DNA of 39,462 bases from a virus. The notes under the pieces were generated by a model. That model worked only from the letters and a program-made list of their open reading frames with translations, did no database searches and was not told where the DNA came from. The stretch is from positions 1 to 39,462 of the IMG/VR virus record IMGVR_UViG_3300025418_000119. One strand, 5' to 3'. The position numbers were made by a program, and so were the translations under genes. Position 1 is the stretch's first letter, and each line of letters opens with the position of its first letter. Positions 3,719 to 10,333 of this stretch are shown piece by piece.

Positions 3719-4171
3719 TTAATACCCCGAAACTGTGTACTTCTTTAGTTCCTTGATATTTTCGTCAGACATTTTCATTACAGGTATTAAAGCATCTTGT
3801 TCACGGTCAATTAAAACCATAACACGACCATCTTTAGTTCTATAATTTCTTGTAACAAAATTCTTAGGTTCTGCTCTGAAAATCCAACCAGCCCATTTAT
3901 CATAATGTGATGGTGGAGGAACACAGACAAAATATAGTACATCAACTGAACGACATTTATTTAATTGATTAGGTTTAAAAGTAAAAGCATTTTGCATCAC
4001 AAAAGGAACTTGTGTTTTAACTTCTACTTTTTTACCATCAACCAACATATCTTTTTCAGAATCATATTTGTTGATTGAAGATTCAACTTTTAAACCGAGA
4101 CTACTCAACATATTGATTACGACCTTTTCACCAGCAAGGCCAAGCTCATTCATCATTTCTTCTCGGTTCAT
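3719..4171 (-). CDS. Uncharacterised protein, possible PD-(D/E)XK nuclease fold
   Basis: The 150-aa product sits between clamp-loader subunits gp44 and gp62. The N-terminal half shows Glu15 (LAGEKVV), Asp41 (EKDMLVDG) and Glu50-Val-Lys52 (VEVKTQ). This spacing of E...D...ExK fits the PD-(D/E)XK nuclease superfamily active site and resembles Holliday-junction or restriction-like folds. That is inference from a few residues. The remainder (KWAGWIFRAEPKNFV) looks like a beta strand and charged loop. It overlaps gp44 by 4 nt and lies 1 nt from gp62, so it is translated within the clamp-loader operon. T4 has no gene at this place. Confidence 0.75.
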   Translation of the reverse strand: MNREEMMNELGLAGEKVVINMLSSLGLKVESSINKYDSEKDMLVDGKKVEVKTQVPFVMQNAFTFKPNQLNKCRSVDVLYFVCVPPPSHYDKWAGWIFRAEPKNFVTRNYRTKDGRVMVLIDREQDALIPVMKMSDENIKELKKYTVSGY

Positions 4172-5103
4172 TTGAACTCACAATCGACCATAATTTCGGT
4201 CAAACAAGCAATCAAATTGATTTCAGCATCGGCAACAAAGGCAGCCTGATATTGGTACTTGGCCAATATAAGAACCATAGGAGGTACGGAGTTCGCCTGT
4301 AACGCTTCGTATAGTTTGTCATAGAGTGTTCTAAAGATACGTGCAGGATCGTTATCCAAGTTACTGGTGACCCATTTACGACAGTTAGCAAAGTCTTTTG
4401 TTTTAAGAGACTTTACCAATTCATTTATCTGCACATCGGAAACTGATGCCAAAATACCTTTGTCAATTCTGCCAACAATACTATACCGCTGAAGCTCATT
4501 AAGGATACGGCGATTATCAGGGAAATGCTTCGTAATAACTGCGGCAACAACCTCTTTATCATATTCAATCCCTTCGGTTTCTAATATATGTTCAACTCTC
4601 TTAAAGAACTGTGTGGCCATCTTGGCTTTAGAACCATTGGCCTTGAAGTCAATTACGGAACAACGAGAGTGTATCGCATCCATAATTCTGTTTTTAAAGT
4701 TACAAGTGAAGATAAAGGAACAATTGATAGAAACTTCTTCTATGATTCCTCTTAAGGCCTTCTGAGCATCTGCGGTTAGATTGTCAGCCTCATCTATGAT
4801 AACAACTTTTTTACCACCAGAAAAACTCATCGAGGTGGCATAGTTCTTAACGTCTGTTTGAATAGTAGAAATACCACGGTTATCTGAACCATTGATAACC
4901 AGATAATCAATACCAATTTCATCACACATGGCTTTCGCCACAGTAGTTTTACCGATGCCGGCAGTACCAGAAAGTAACAGATTAGGAACTTCTTTTCTGT
5001 TTACATATTCCTGAAACGTAACCTTCATGGCATCAGGTAAAATACAGTCTTCAATTTTATGTGGGCGATACTTCTCTACCCACAAAGTGTGTTCTAATAA
5101 CAT
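4168..5103 (-). CDS. 44: Sliding clamp loader ATPase subunit gp44
   Basis: The 311-aa AAA+ protein carries the N-terminal LWVEKYRP signature, Walker A GTAGIGKTT (residues 46-54), Walker B VVIIDEADN (100-108), a sensor-1 segment (FIFTCNFKNRI) and the SRC arginine-finger motif (146-148). Four copies with one gp62 open the gp45 clamp and load it at primer ends, using ATP. The length is close to T4 gp44 (319 aa). A promoter-like TTGACC-17-TATTAT lies directly upstream, overlapping the end of the Tat-type gene. There is no strong Shine-Dalgarno; a GAGG lies 9 nt before the ATG. Confidence 0.96.
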   Translation of the reverse strand: MLLEHTLWVEKYRPHKIEDCILPDAMKVTFQEYVNRKEVPNLLLSGTAGIGKTTVAKAMCDEIGIDYLVINGSDNRGISTIQTDVKNYATSMSFSGGKKVVIIDEADNLTADAQKALRGIIEEVSINCSFIFTCNFKNRIMDAIHSRCSVIDFKANGSKAKMATQFFKRVEHILETEGIEYDKEVVAAVITKHFPDNRRILNELQRYSIVGRIDKGILASVSDVQINELVKSLKTKDFANCRKWVTSNLDNDPARIFRTLYDKLYEALQANSVPPMVLILAKYQYQAAFVADAEINLIACLTEIMVDCEFK

Positions 5104-5119
5104 TCAAATACCTCATAAT

Positions 5120-5148
5120 ATAATAATAAAAAATCAAGCGGTGGTCAA
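5120..5148 (-). promoter_or_regulatory. Putative gp44 promoter
   Basis: TTGACC (5143-5148), 17 nt, TATTAT (5120-5125) on the minus strand. Two shifted TATTAT copies lie next to it. The -35 is inside the last codons of the upstream gene. Confidence 0.5.
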
Positions 5149-5592
5149 CAAACGTTTCCATTGACCATTCACGTGTACATACAATTCACCGTCAGGACCA
5201 GGTTTCATCTTAACATCAACTGTTTTCTCGGTACCAGGAACAAACTTTTCCCAATTAGTTCCCATCAGTACATTACCAGTTTGTTCAATAGTCAGATGAG
5301 CCTTGGTGCTATTAAGCGGGGTAATGGATAGATTACCTTGTTGAGTATAAAATTCATAACCTGAGTAAGTTGGCGGAGGTTTTGGAGGTTCAATCTCACC
5401 GTATGTAGCACTAAACTGAAGATGACTATTGCCTTGTTCTTCAAGCATCTTAGCAAATTCAGAGTTAGTCTTTGGTGGTTCTGGTGTAGGAGCCGAGACA
5501 ATAATCGGTTGATTGTTGGCCATTGCTGAAGAAGCGCCAGCAACAACCACACCTAATAAACCAAATCCTCTTAAGAAGGTTCTGCGACTCAC
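5134..5592 (-). CDS. Putative Tat-exported protein of unknown function
   Basis: The 152-aa product starts MSRRTFLRGFGLLGVVVAG, a textbook twin-arginine signal (S-R-R-x-F-L) with a hydrophobic stretch and an Ala-rich cleavage region (SSAMANN near residue 27). It would cross the inner membrane folded, by the host Tat system. The mature part begins with a Pro-rich linker and ends in a short beta-rich domain (GPDGELYVHVNGQWKRLL). I do not recognise a family. The start is GTG overlapping the stop of the DsbA-like gene (GTGA), with AGGAG 7 nt upstream. It lies inside the clamp/clamp-loader cluster, an odd place for an exported protein. Confidence 0.75.
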   Translation of the reverse strand: MSRRTFLRGFGLLGVVVAGASSAMANNQPIIVSAPTPEPPKTNSEFAKMLEEQGNSHLQFSATYGEIEPPKPPPTYSGYEFYTQQGNLSITPLNSTKAHLTIEQTGNVLMGTNWEKFVPGTEKTVDVKMKPGPDGELYVHVNGQWKRLLTTA

Positions 5593-5867
5593 TTGAGTTC
5601 TCCTAATGCCTCATATAATGATTCAAACTCAGATGCTTCGGTAACTTCATTACGGAAGTTTTGTTTGTATTCTGTTTTAGCAATGCGTTTGATAATCTTC
5701 TTAGGAATCTTAGAATTCTCATGTGATAGGTCTACAATATCTTTGATAGATTCATTCAATGCCTGAATTTTATTCAAACAAACAACAATCTCATCAATAT
5801 TGCCTTTGAGGTCCTTCAACTGTTCCTCATCAAGCGTACCATAAATTGTATTAATCTTATCTACCAT
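5589..5867 (-). CDS. DsbA-like dsDNA-binding protein (late transcription)
   Basis: The 92-aa product resembles T4 DsbA, a small double-stranded-DNA-binding protein that binds late promoters. The matching pattern is NESIKDI...ENSKIPKKIIKRIAKTEYKQNFRNEVTEASEFESLYEAL against T4's NELIKDI and NRLLALYHKDNRDVFEAETEEVVELYDTV segments. I chose the ATG at 5867 because GGAGG precedes it by 5 nt; a longer frame starts inside gp45. It begins 1 nt after the gp45 stop. The identification comes from recalled similarity, so moderate confidence only. T4 DsbA is 89 aa. Confidence 0.65.
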   Translation of the reverse strand: MVDKINTIYGTLDEEQLKDLKGNIDEIVVCLNKIQALNESIKDIVDLSHENSKIPKKIIKRIAKTEYKQNFRNEVTEASEFESLYEALGELK

Positions 5868-5868
5868 A

Positions 5869-6552
5869 TCAACCTCCGAAAGATGACAGTTTAACTTCAA
5901 CAGCAATCCAATAGTCTAGGTCAACTTTTGTGTTACCAAATGATGCCAAACCTTTAGAAGAAATCTCAACATCATAATGACCAGGAATCATTTTGAAATT
6001 ATCTCTTAAGAATACTGCTTTGAAAGGTTCACCATTGCCATCAGCAACTTCAATAGAGTTACTATGTGATGTTGGGTTACCATCTTGTCCGATTGTACAA
6101 GTAGTAGCATAAATCTTACCACCATCAGATTCAAAAACAATATGTTCTGATTCTAGAATAGCAGCTGACTTCATAATTGCTTTGTAATCTTCTTCAGATA
6201 AAGTGAACTCAGCATCTTTAGAAGGCAATGCCAATGTTTTATCTGGTGCAGCCACGATTAGGTTCTTGGCAGCCTTACGATATTTAATCTTAGATTTACC
6301 TGATTTGAAGATAACGTTTTGGTCATCAAACTCCAACTCTGTAGCATCATTTATTGAATATACAGACAAGAATTGATTCAAATCATAGATACAAAAATCA
6401 TCTTCAATTTGATCCTGTAATGTGGCCTTGGCCAATACAGTCTTGTTTGTAGACATGGTTGTTAGTGTCTTACCTTTTTTAAATTCAATACCTGAATTAA
6501 TAGAGGCAAAGTTTTTTAATACGTTTACCGTATCAGCGGATAGTTTCATCAT
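5869..6552 (-). CDS. 45: Sliding clamp gp45
   Basis: The 227-aa product equals T4 gp45 (228 aa) in length and position upstream of gp44. It begins MMKLSADTVNVLKNFASINSG and shows the repeated beta-rich halves of the trimeric clamp, with KIKYRKA and DLDYWIAVEVKLSSFGG near the C-terminus. The clamp tethers the DNA polymerase and, in T4, activates late transcription with gp33 and gp55. GAAGGAG lies 4 nt before the first ATG and 7 nt before the second; the true start may be the second ATG (6549). It has its own promoter at 6577-6605, inside the dNMP kinase gene. Confidence 0.94.
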   Translation of the reverse strand: MMKLSADTVNVLKNFASINSGIEFKKGKTLTTMSTNKTVLAKATLQDQIEDDFCIYDLNQFLSVYSINDATELEFDDQNVIFKSGKSKIKYRKAAKNLIVAAPDKTLALPSKDAEFTLSEEDYKAIMKSAAILESEHIVFESDGGKIYATTCTIGQDGNPTSHSNSIEVADGNGEPFKAVFLRDNFKMIPGHYDVEISSKGLASFGNTKVDLDYWIAVEVKLSSFGG

Positions 6553-7202
6553 ATAGCTCCTTCAATAATATGTTCAATTGTACTTGATCCAAAAGATTTT
6601 GTCAAGCAAGAATATAAATTTTCTCTCAAGTCTTCCAAGGTTCCATTGTTATGGATTTTGTGGTCAATATCTCCACCAACCCATGAGGTTTCAGAAGAAT
6701 GTATTTGATTATCAATCAACCATCTGGCAGCTGAAATATCACCTCGGTTTGCTTTAGTAGCAATATCATACCAATGTGGATCAGGACCACGTTGTACTTC
6801 AATTAAGATTCCACCCTGTTCATGTATAAAATTCATTTCATTAGGAAAACGAACATCGGTAACAACATAGTTTGTACCAAAAACCATTTTCTTTTTCAGA
6901 CTTAATATCCAAAAATCTTTATGAAATACATCTCTAACAGATTCTGTACCTAATAATTGTAATACTTTTCTTGGTGATATGGAGTAACCAAGTTCTTTAG
7001 ACCAGAAATCATCAGGTTGTTCACGCCAGTCCCGTGATTCTTTAGTATCGCCTTCTAGTAAATGCCTAGGCCAACCAAACATAACAGAAGCTACGTCTTT
7101 AAGGTTACTGGCAAAACTAAGGGAGGTGAAACCCATTTCTTGTAGGATTTCACCTGCTGTTCCTTTTCCTGAACCAATAAATCCAAGAACACCAACTAAC
7201 AT
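6549..7202 (-). CDS. 1: Deoxynucleoside monophosphate kinase (gp1 family)
   Basis: The 217-aa product has a P-loop at its N-terminus (GFIGSGKGT), the typical F.SFASNLKD segment, the lid-like FGWPRHLLEGD...SR.WRE region and VVTDVRFPNEM, all seen in phage dNMP kinases. It converts dNMPs to dNDPs for phage DNA synthesis. I start at MLVGVLGFIG (7202), not at 7229, because the longer frame overlaps the upstream gene. The stop overlaps the gp45 ATG (ATGA). T4 gp1 is 241 aa and lies elsewhere in T4; here the gene sits in the replication block. Confidence 0.9.
   Translation of the reverse strand: MLVGVLGFIGSGKGTAGEILQEMGFTSLSFASNLKDVASVMFGWPRHLLEGDTKESRDWREQPDDFWSKELGYSISPRKVLQLLGTESVRDVFHKDFWILSLKKKMVFGTNYVVTDVRFPNEMNFIHEQGGILIEVQRGPDPHWYDIATKANRGDISAARWLIDNQIHSSETSWVGGDIDHKIHNNGTLEDLRENLYSCLTKSFGSSTIEHIIEGAI
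6577..6605 (-). promoter_or_regulatory. gp45 promoter inside the dNMP kinase gene
   Basis: TTGACA (6600-6605), 17 nt, TACAAT (6577-6582) on the minus strand. The expected start near 6570 gives an 18-nt leader with GAAGGAG. It gives the clamp independent expression from its upstream neighbour. Confidence 0.8.
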
Positions 7203-7203
7203 T

Positions 7204-8022
7204 TTACATTTCCCCAACGTAGTTAGCAACTGCTGGCATATCTCCTTTGAAGTGATATGTGCCGATATGGTCAGTCTTCATCCAAGGACATAGGTGAATC
7301 TGTCCACCAATCTTACGCCACATTTGACAGAACATATAATCTTCTGATAGGTAACGGTCTGAACCACCACCAGTAATTGAATCAATAGTATCAATAACTG
7401 TATCAAAGAAAGCATGAATGTAACGTGTGCCGTCAAAGTGTGCTTGGCCAACGTGGTCTGGTTTGTAACGAATCTGTGGATACGCTTCTTCCATTTTAGC
7501 AAACACTTCACGCTTAACCAACATAAAGCCTGTACCAATTTCCATCACTTCTAATGGTTCTGTAACAGAGAACTGTGCAGTACCTTTAACTGGATTGAAC
7601 ACATAATCACCAGTAACTTTCTCCAAGTCTTGTGGATTGATTTGTGGGTTCTTCTCTACTGCCTTCTTAACAGATTTCCATTTGATGGCTTTCTTAGGAT
7701 AAGGACCACCAATAACATCTTTGTCTAATGCCAATAAAGCAATAACGTCTTTAGGATCAAAGTGAATATCTGAATCTAAAAACAATAGATGTGTACAGTC
7801 GGAACGATGGATAAACTCATCCACCAAATAGTTTCTTGCTCGTGTGATTAAAGACTCATTGAAAAGAAATGAGAATTTCACTTGTACTCCGTATTGTAGG
7901 CATAGGGCTTGTAAGTCTAAACAAGCTTTACAATATAACCCATGGTTCATACCACCATACATGGGAGTTGCAATGAATAACTTTTTCTTCTGTAATTCTT
8001 CTTTCTTAATTGAAATTTCCAT
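7204..8022 (-). CDS. GT-A-fold glycosyltransferase
   Basis: The 272-aa product begins with KKLFIATPMYGG and contains LLFLDSDIHFDPKDV, a D-x-D type metal/nucleotide-sugar site, then GGPYPKK and GTGFMLVKREVF, typical of GT2-like glycosyltransferases widespread in T4-like phages of aquatic hosts. The C-terminal SEDYMFCQMWRKIGG resembles the catalytic ED region of these enzymes. The substrate is unknown; modified phage DNA bases or host surface sugars are possible. GGAGA lies 5 nt before the ATG. Upstream is the terminator of the HTH gene, so expression needs read-through or an unseen promoter. It ends 1 nt before the dNMP kinase start. Confidence 0.85.
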   Translation of the reverse strand: MEISIKKEELQKKKLFIATPMYGGMNHGLYCKACLDLQALCLQYGVQVKFSFLFNESLITRARNYLVDEFIHRSDCTHLLFLDSDIHFDPKDVIALLALDKDVIGGPYPKKAIKWKSVKKAVEKNPQINPQDLEKVTGDYVFNPVKGTAQFSVTEPLEVMEIGTGFMLVKREVFAKMEEAYPQIRYKPDHVGQAHFDGTRYIHAFFDTVIDTIDSITGGGSDRYLSEDYMFCQMWRKIGGQIHLCPWMKTDHIGTYHFKGDMPAVANYVGEM

Positions 8023-8048
8023 TATCTCTCCAAAATAATAAACGAAAA

Positions 8049-8078
8049 AAGGGAGTCCAACTAATGGACTCCCTTTTC
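8049..8078 (-). terminator. Terminator of the HTH gene
   Basis: GGGAGTCC pairs with GGACTCCC around a 7-nt loop, flanked on the minus strand by TTTTTT and on the plus strand by TTTT, so it may work in both directions. It separates the HTH gene from the glycosyltransferase. Confidence 0.85.
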
Positions 8079-8092
8079 AGACTGCCTTTAGA

Positions 8093-8362
8093 TTAGGCAT
8101 TGAAGCTGTAACCAGCGGAAAGAGCGGCACGAACCAAAGCTTTAGTTGGTTTACCTAGACGGTAAGAAGCAACTTTAACGCCATCAGCGTTACGCTTGTA
8201 GTTAGTGTAGATGCAATAACCTTCTTGACGAAGTTCATCAATACGTGCTGACACGTTTTGAATACCGAAACGGCGTCTAGCTTGCTCGGTCGTGAAAGTG
8301 TTGTAACCCTCTGTCTTAGACAAAGCGTTTAACATTTTTTGTTTTGCTGATAATTTAGCCAT
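8093..8362 (-). CDS. Small helix-turn-helix protein (HTH_39-like)
   Basis: The 89-aa product has the pattern KMLNALSKTEGYNTFTTEQARRRFGIQNVSARIDELRQEGYCI, a winged HTH core like the phage HTH_39 family, followed by a basic tail. Such proteins are probable DNA-binding regulators. The gene stands alone with a strong promoter (8417-8445), an AGGAG site and its own terminator. Two palindromes overlap the promoter and leader (8411-8439 and 8395-8409), which suggests autoregulation. The family call is from memory of the pattern; target genes are unknown. Confidence 0.85.
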   Translation of the reverse strand: MAKLSAKQKMLNALSKTEGYNTFTTEQARRRFGIQNVSARIDELRQEGYCIYTNYKRNADGVKVASYRLGKPTKALVRAALSAGYSFNA

Positions 8363-8394
8363 AATAAACTCCTAATAATAAAAAATAACGAAAG

Positions 8395-8439
8395 CTTGTT
8401 TTAAACAAGTGTTGTAAGTATAACACAAATCCTTACAAC
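8395..8439. promoter_or_regulatory. Candidate operator pair at the HTH promoter
   Basis: GTTGTAAG (8411-8418) and CTTACAAC (8432-8439) form a perfect 8-bp inverted repeat with 13 nt between, covering the space from the -35 to the -10. A second palindrome CTTGTTT-T-AAACAAG (8395-8409) lies just after the expected start. Both would suit a dimeric HTH repressor. Confidence 0.5.
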
Positions 8440-8445
8440 TGTCAA
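8417..8445 (-). promoter_or_regulatory. HTH gene promoter
   Basis: TTGACA (8440-8445), 17 nt, TATACT (8417-8422) on the minus strand, start near 8410. Confidence 0.85.
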
Positions 8446-8450
8446 GCGTC

Positions 8451-9716
8451 CTATCGACCAACTTGTGGTAAATATTTCGCCTTGGTTTCCTCCCATGAGA
8501 GGTATATCAAGTCATCATAGAATAAGGATTCATAAGAAACATTATTCTTTTTCTTCAACATTGATATTCTACCCTTTGCGTATTTGGTCTTCCACAACTC
8601 CGCAAGGGTTTCGGTAGAGTTGTCAAACAACTTTACCAAATCTTTATCACCAATCTCTTTTCTCAAATACTCATTCGTATTAGTATATAGTGGGGAAAAA
8701 TAAATTCCACGTTGGTGTTCGGTACGAATGAGATTCTTAGGTATACCAAGTTTGCCATAAGCAAAGTTTAGTGACCTATTCTTATGGTCTCTCTTAAGTG
8801 GAAGGCCTTGTTGATTCTTGGCTTCCCACCATTCAAAGTATTTTCTAGTATGGTTCTCTTTGATCCAATCAAAAATCATTCTAGAGGTAGTACGTTTAGG
8901 TTCAAATGCAACTGATCCGCTAGAGAATCCCATTTTATTCCAATGATCCAAACCATCATACTGAGACAAACCATTAGATTTGGTGTTACCATATAAAGAG
9001 GTTGTAGTGACGCCAACAAGTGTATCTCCATAGCGTTCCTTCCAATCTTTTTCTACTGTGTCTGACAAACATAATAGTGCAAGTAGTTTACCGCCCATGT
9101 AATTGAAACCCAACGGCTGCAATGGAACAATTGTAGAACCGATTGCTGTATGATTAATCATATGTTGTTGAGTCTTTACATCTCTAGACCAACCAATTGC
9201 ATTATCTCTTGGTGTCAAATCTAGAAAGTCGGAACTAATACAAATGACACCGAGGTATTTATCGGTCTTCTCATCAACTACGGTATAAAAAAGATTACGA
9301 CCAATATTAGAATTGTTCTTCATTGTGGAAGAAAAGGTCCTGATGGCGTTCCATGTCTCTGCCAAATCACCGTTAGATAATTTAAGTATGGGCTTCAAAC
9401 ATTGATACTCATCAGGATGTGTAGGCATCCAAAATTTAGATTTCACTTTATTGATTAAGTCCATTTGAGCAGGATCAACCATTTGCATCTCAGTACCAAA
9501 AAGTGTGTTTACTTCTTGCATCGGATAACGTTCATGTATCTCAGACCATTTCTGATATAAGGTATACTCACGTACATCCATCTGTGAAGCGTAGGTCAAA
9601 TCCTTGATGAGAGTTTCTTTAAGTTGCTCAGTATCAATGTGTTCAAATGATTCAACAGGATTCTTTTCTGACCATTCATCCCATTGTTTATCTACATAAT
9701 CTATTGGAGTTGCCAT
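8451..9716 (-). CDS. DruA-like protein (DUF4338)
   Basis: The 421-aa product has the DUF4338 pattern in its centre: LFYTVVDEKTDKYLGVICISSD, then IGWSRDVKTQQHMINHTAIGSTIVPL, GGKLLALLCLSDTVEKDWKERYGD and the TSLYGN..S..YDGLDHW.KMG run. This domain is that of DruA from Druantia anti-phage systems and also occurs next to transposable elements. Its biochemical role is unsettled. Residues 1-110 and the C-terminal 130 residues are extra. It is the last gene of the 47-46-pdf-druA operon, starting on the stop of the deformylase gene (TAATG). No druE, druH or other partner is visible, so a stand-alone phage role is more likely than a complete defence system. Confidence 0.75.
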   Translation of the reverse strand: MATPIDYVDKQWDEWSEKNPVESFEHIDTEQLKETLIKDLTYASQMDVREYTLYQKWSEIHERYPMQEVNTLFGTEMQMVDPAQMDLINKVKSKFWMPTHPDEYQCLKPILKLSNGDLAETWNAIRTFSSTMKNNSNIGRNLFYTVVDEKTDKYLGVICISSDFLDLTPRDNAIGWSRDVKTQQHMINHTAIGSTIVPLQPLGFNYMGGKLLALLCLSDTVEKDWKERYGDTLVGVTTTSLYGNTKSNGLSQYDGLDHWNKMGFSSGSVAFEPKRTTSRMIFDWIKENHTRKYFEWWEAKNQQGLPLKRDHKNRSLNFAYGKLGIPKNLIRTEHQRGIYFSPLYTNTNEYLRKEIGDKDLVKLFDNSTETLAELWKTKYAKGRISMLKKKNNVSYESLFYDDLIYLSWEETKAKYLPQVGR

Positions 9717-10333
9717 TATTGTGTCGCTTGTACCATTTTGTTTTGTGCTTTGAAATAACGTGTCATCATCTTAGTTACTTTGTCACGTTTCTTAAAACCA
9801 CTTTGTAGTGCTAGTGGTTTTGCTTTCATAGTATACACTATTCCGTCCATGTGGTCAAGCTCATGTAACCAACATCTTGCACTCATACCAACATAATTGG
9901 CTTCTTTCCATTCTCCAGTATAATCTTGGTATTTTACCCAAATCTTTTCCGGTCTGGTGATGCTCAAGGACAAACCAGGAAACGATAAACAAGCTTCTTT
10001 GATATGTACTTCACCCTCTGTTTTCATCAATACAGGATTAAAGAATGCCACATATTCTTGTCCGGCACCCATAACAAACATACGATATGGGAATCCACAT
10101 TGGTTGGCAGATAAACCATAACCATTATTCTTAATACAGGTTTCTACCATTGATGAGGCAAAGTCGGCTGCATTGATTGGTGCATTGTCAAAATCAAACT
10201 CAGGTAATACCTGCCTAAGAATCGGATCGGTTTCAGGAACTAAATCAAATATCTCAATACTTTCTACGGTTTGTGTACCCGTACCAGTATCAATAACAAT
10301 TGTATCATCATGTTTTTGTTTCAAAGCTGTCAT
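9716..10333 (-). CDS. Peptide deformylase
   Basis: All three deformylase motifs are present in the 205-aa product: GYGLSANQ (motif I, GxGLxAxQ), EACLSFPG (motif II, with the metal-binding Cys) and HELDHMDG (motif III, HExxH). The enzyme removes N-formyl groups from nascent proteins in the cytoplasm using Fe or Zn. Motif II has Ala where bacterial type I enzymes have Gly, as often in phage forms. Phage deformylases are known in aquatic T4-like phages. It overlaps gp46 by 4 nt (ATGA) and shares TAATG with the DruA-like gene. Confidence 0.93.
   Translation of the reverse strand: MTALKQKHDDTIVIDTGTGTQTVESIEIFDLVPETDPILRQVLPEFDFDNAPINAADFASSMVETCIKNNGYGLSANQCGFPYRMFVMGAGQEYVAFFNPVLMKTEGEVHIKEACLSFPGLSLSITRPEKIWVKYQDYTGEWKEANYVGMSARCWLHELDHMDGIVYTMKAKPLALQSGFKKRDKVTKMMTRYFKAQNKMVQATQ

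Noticed and set aside
9240-9270. GATAAATA-type late box in the DruA-like gene
   Set aside because: It lies within a coding segment and no gene starts just downstream on the minus strand.
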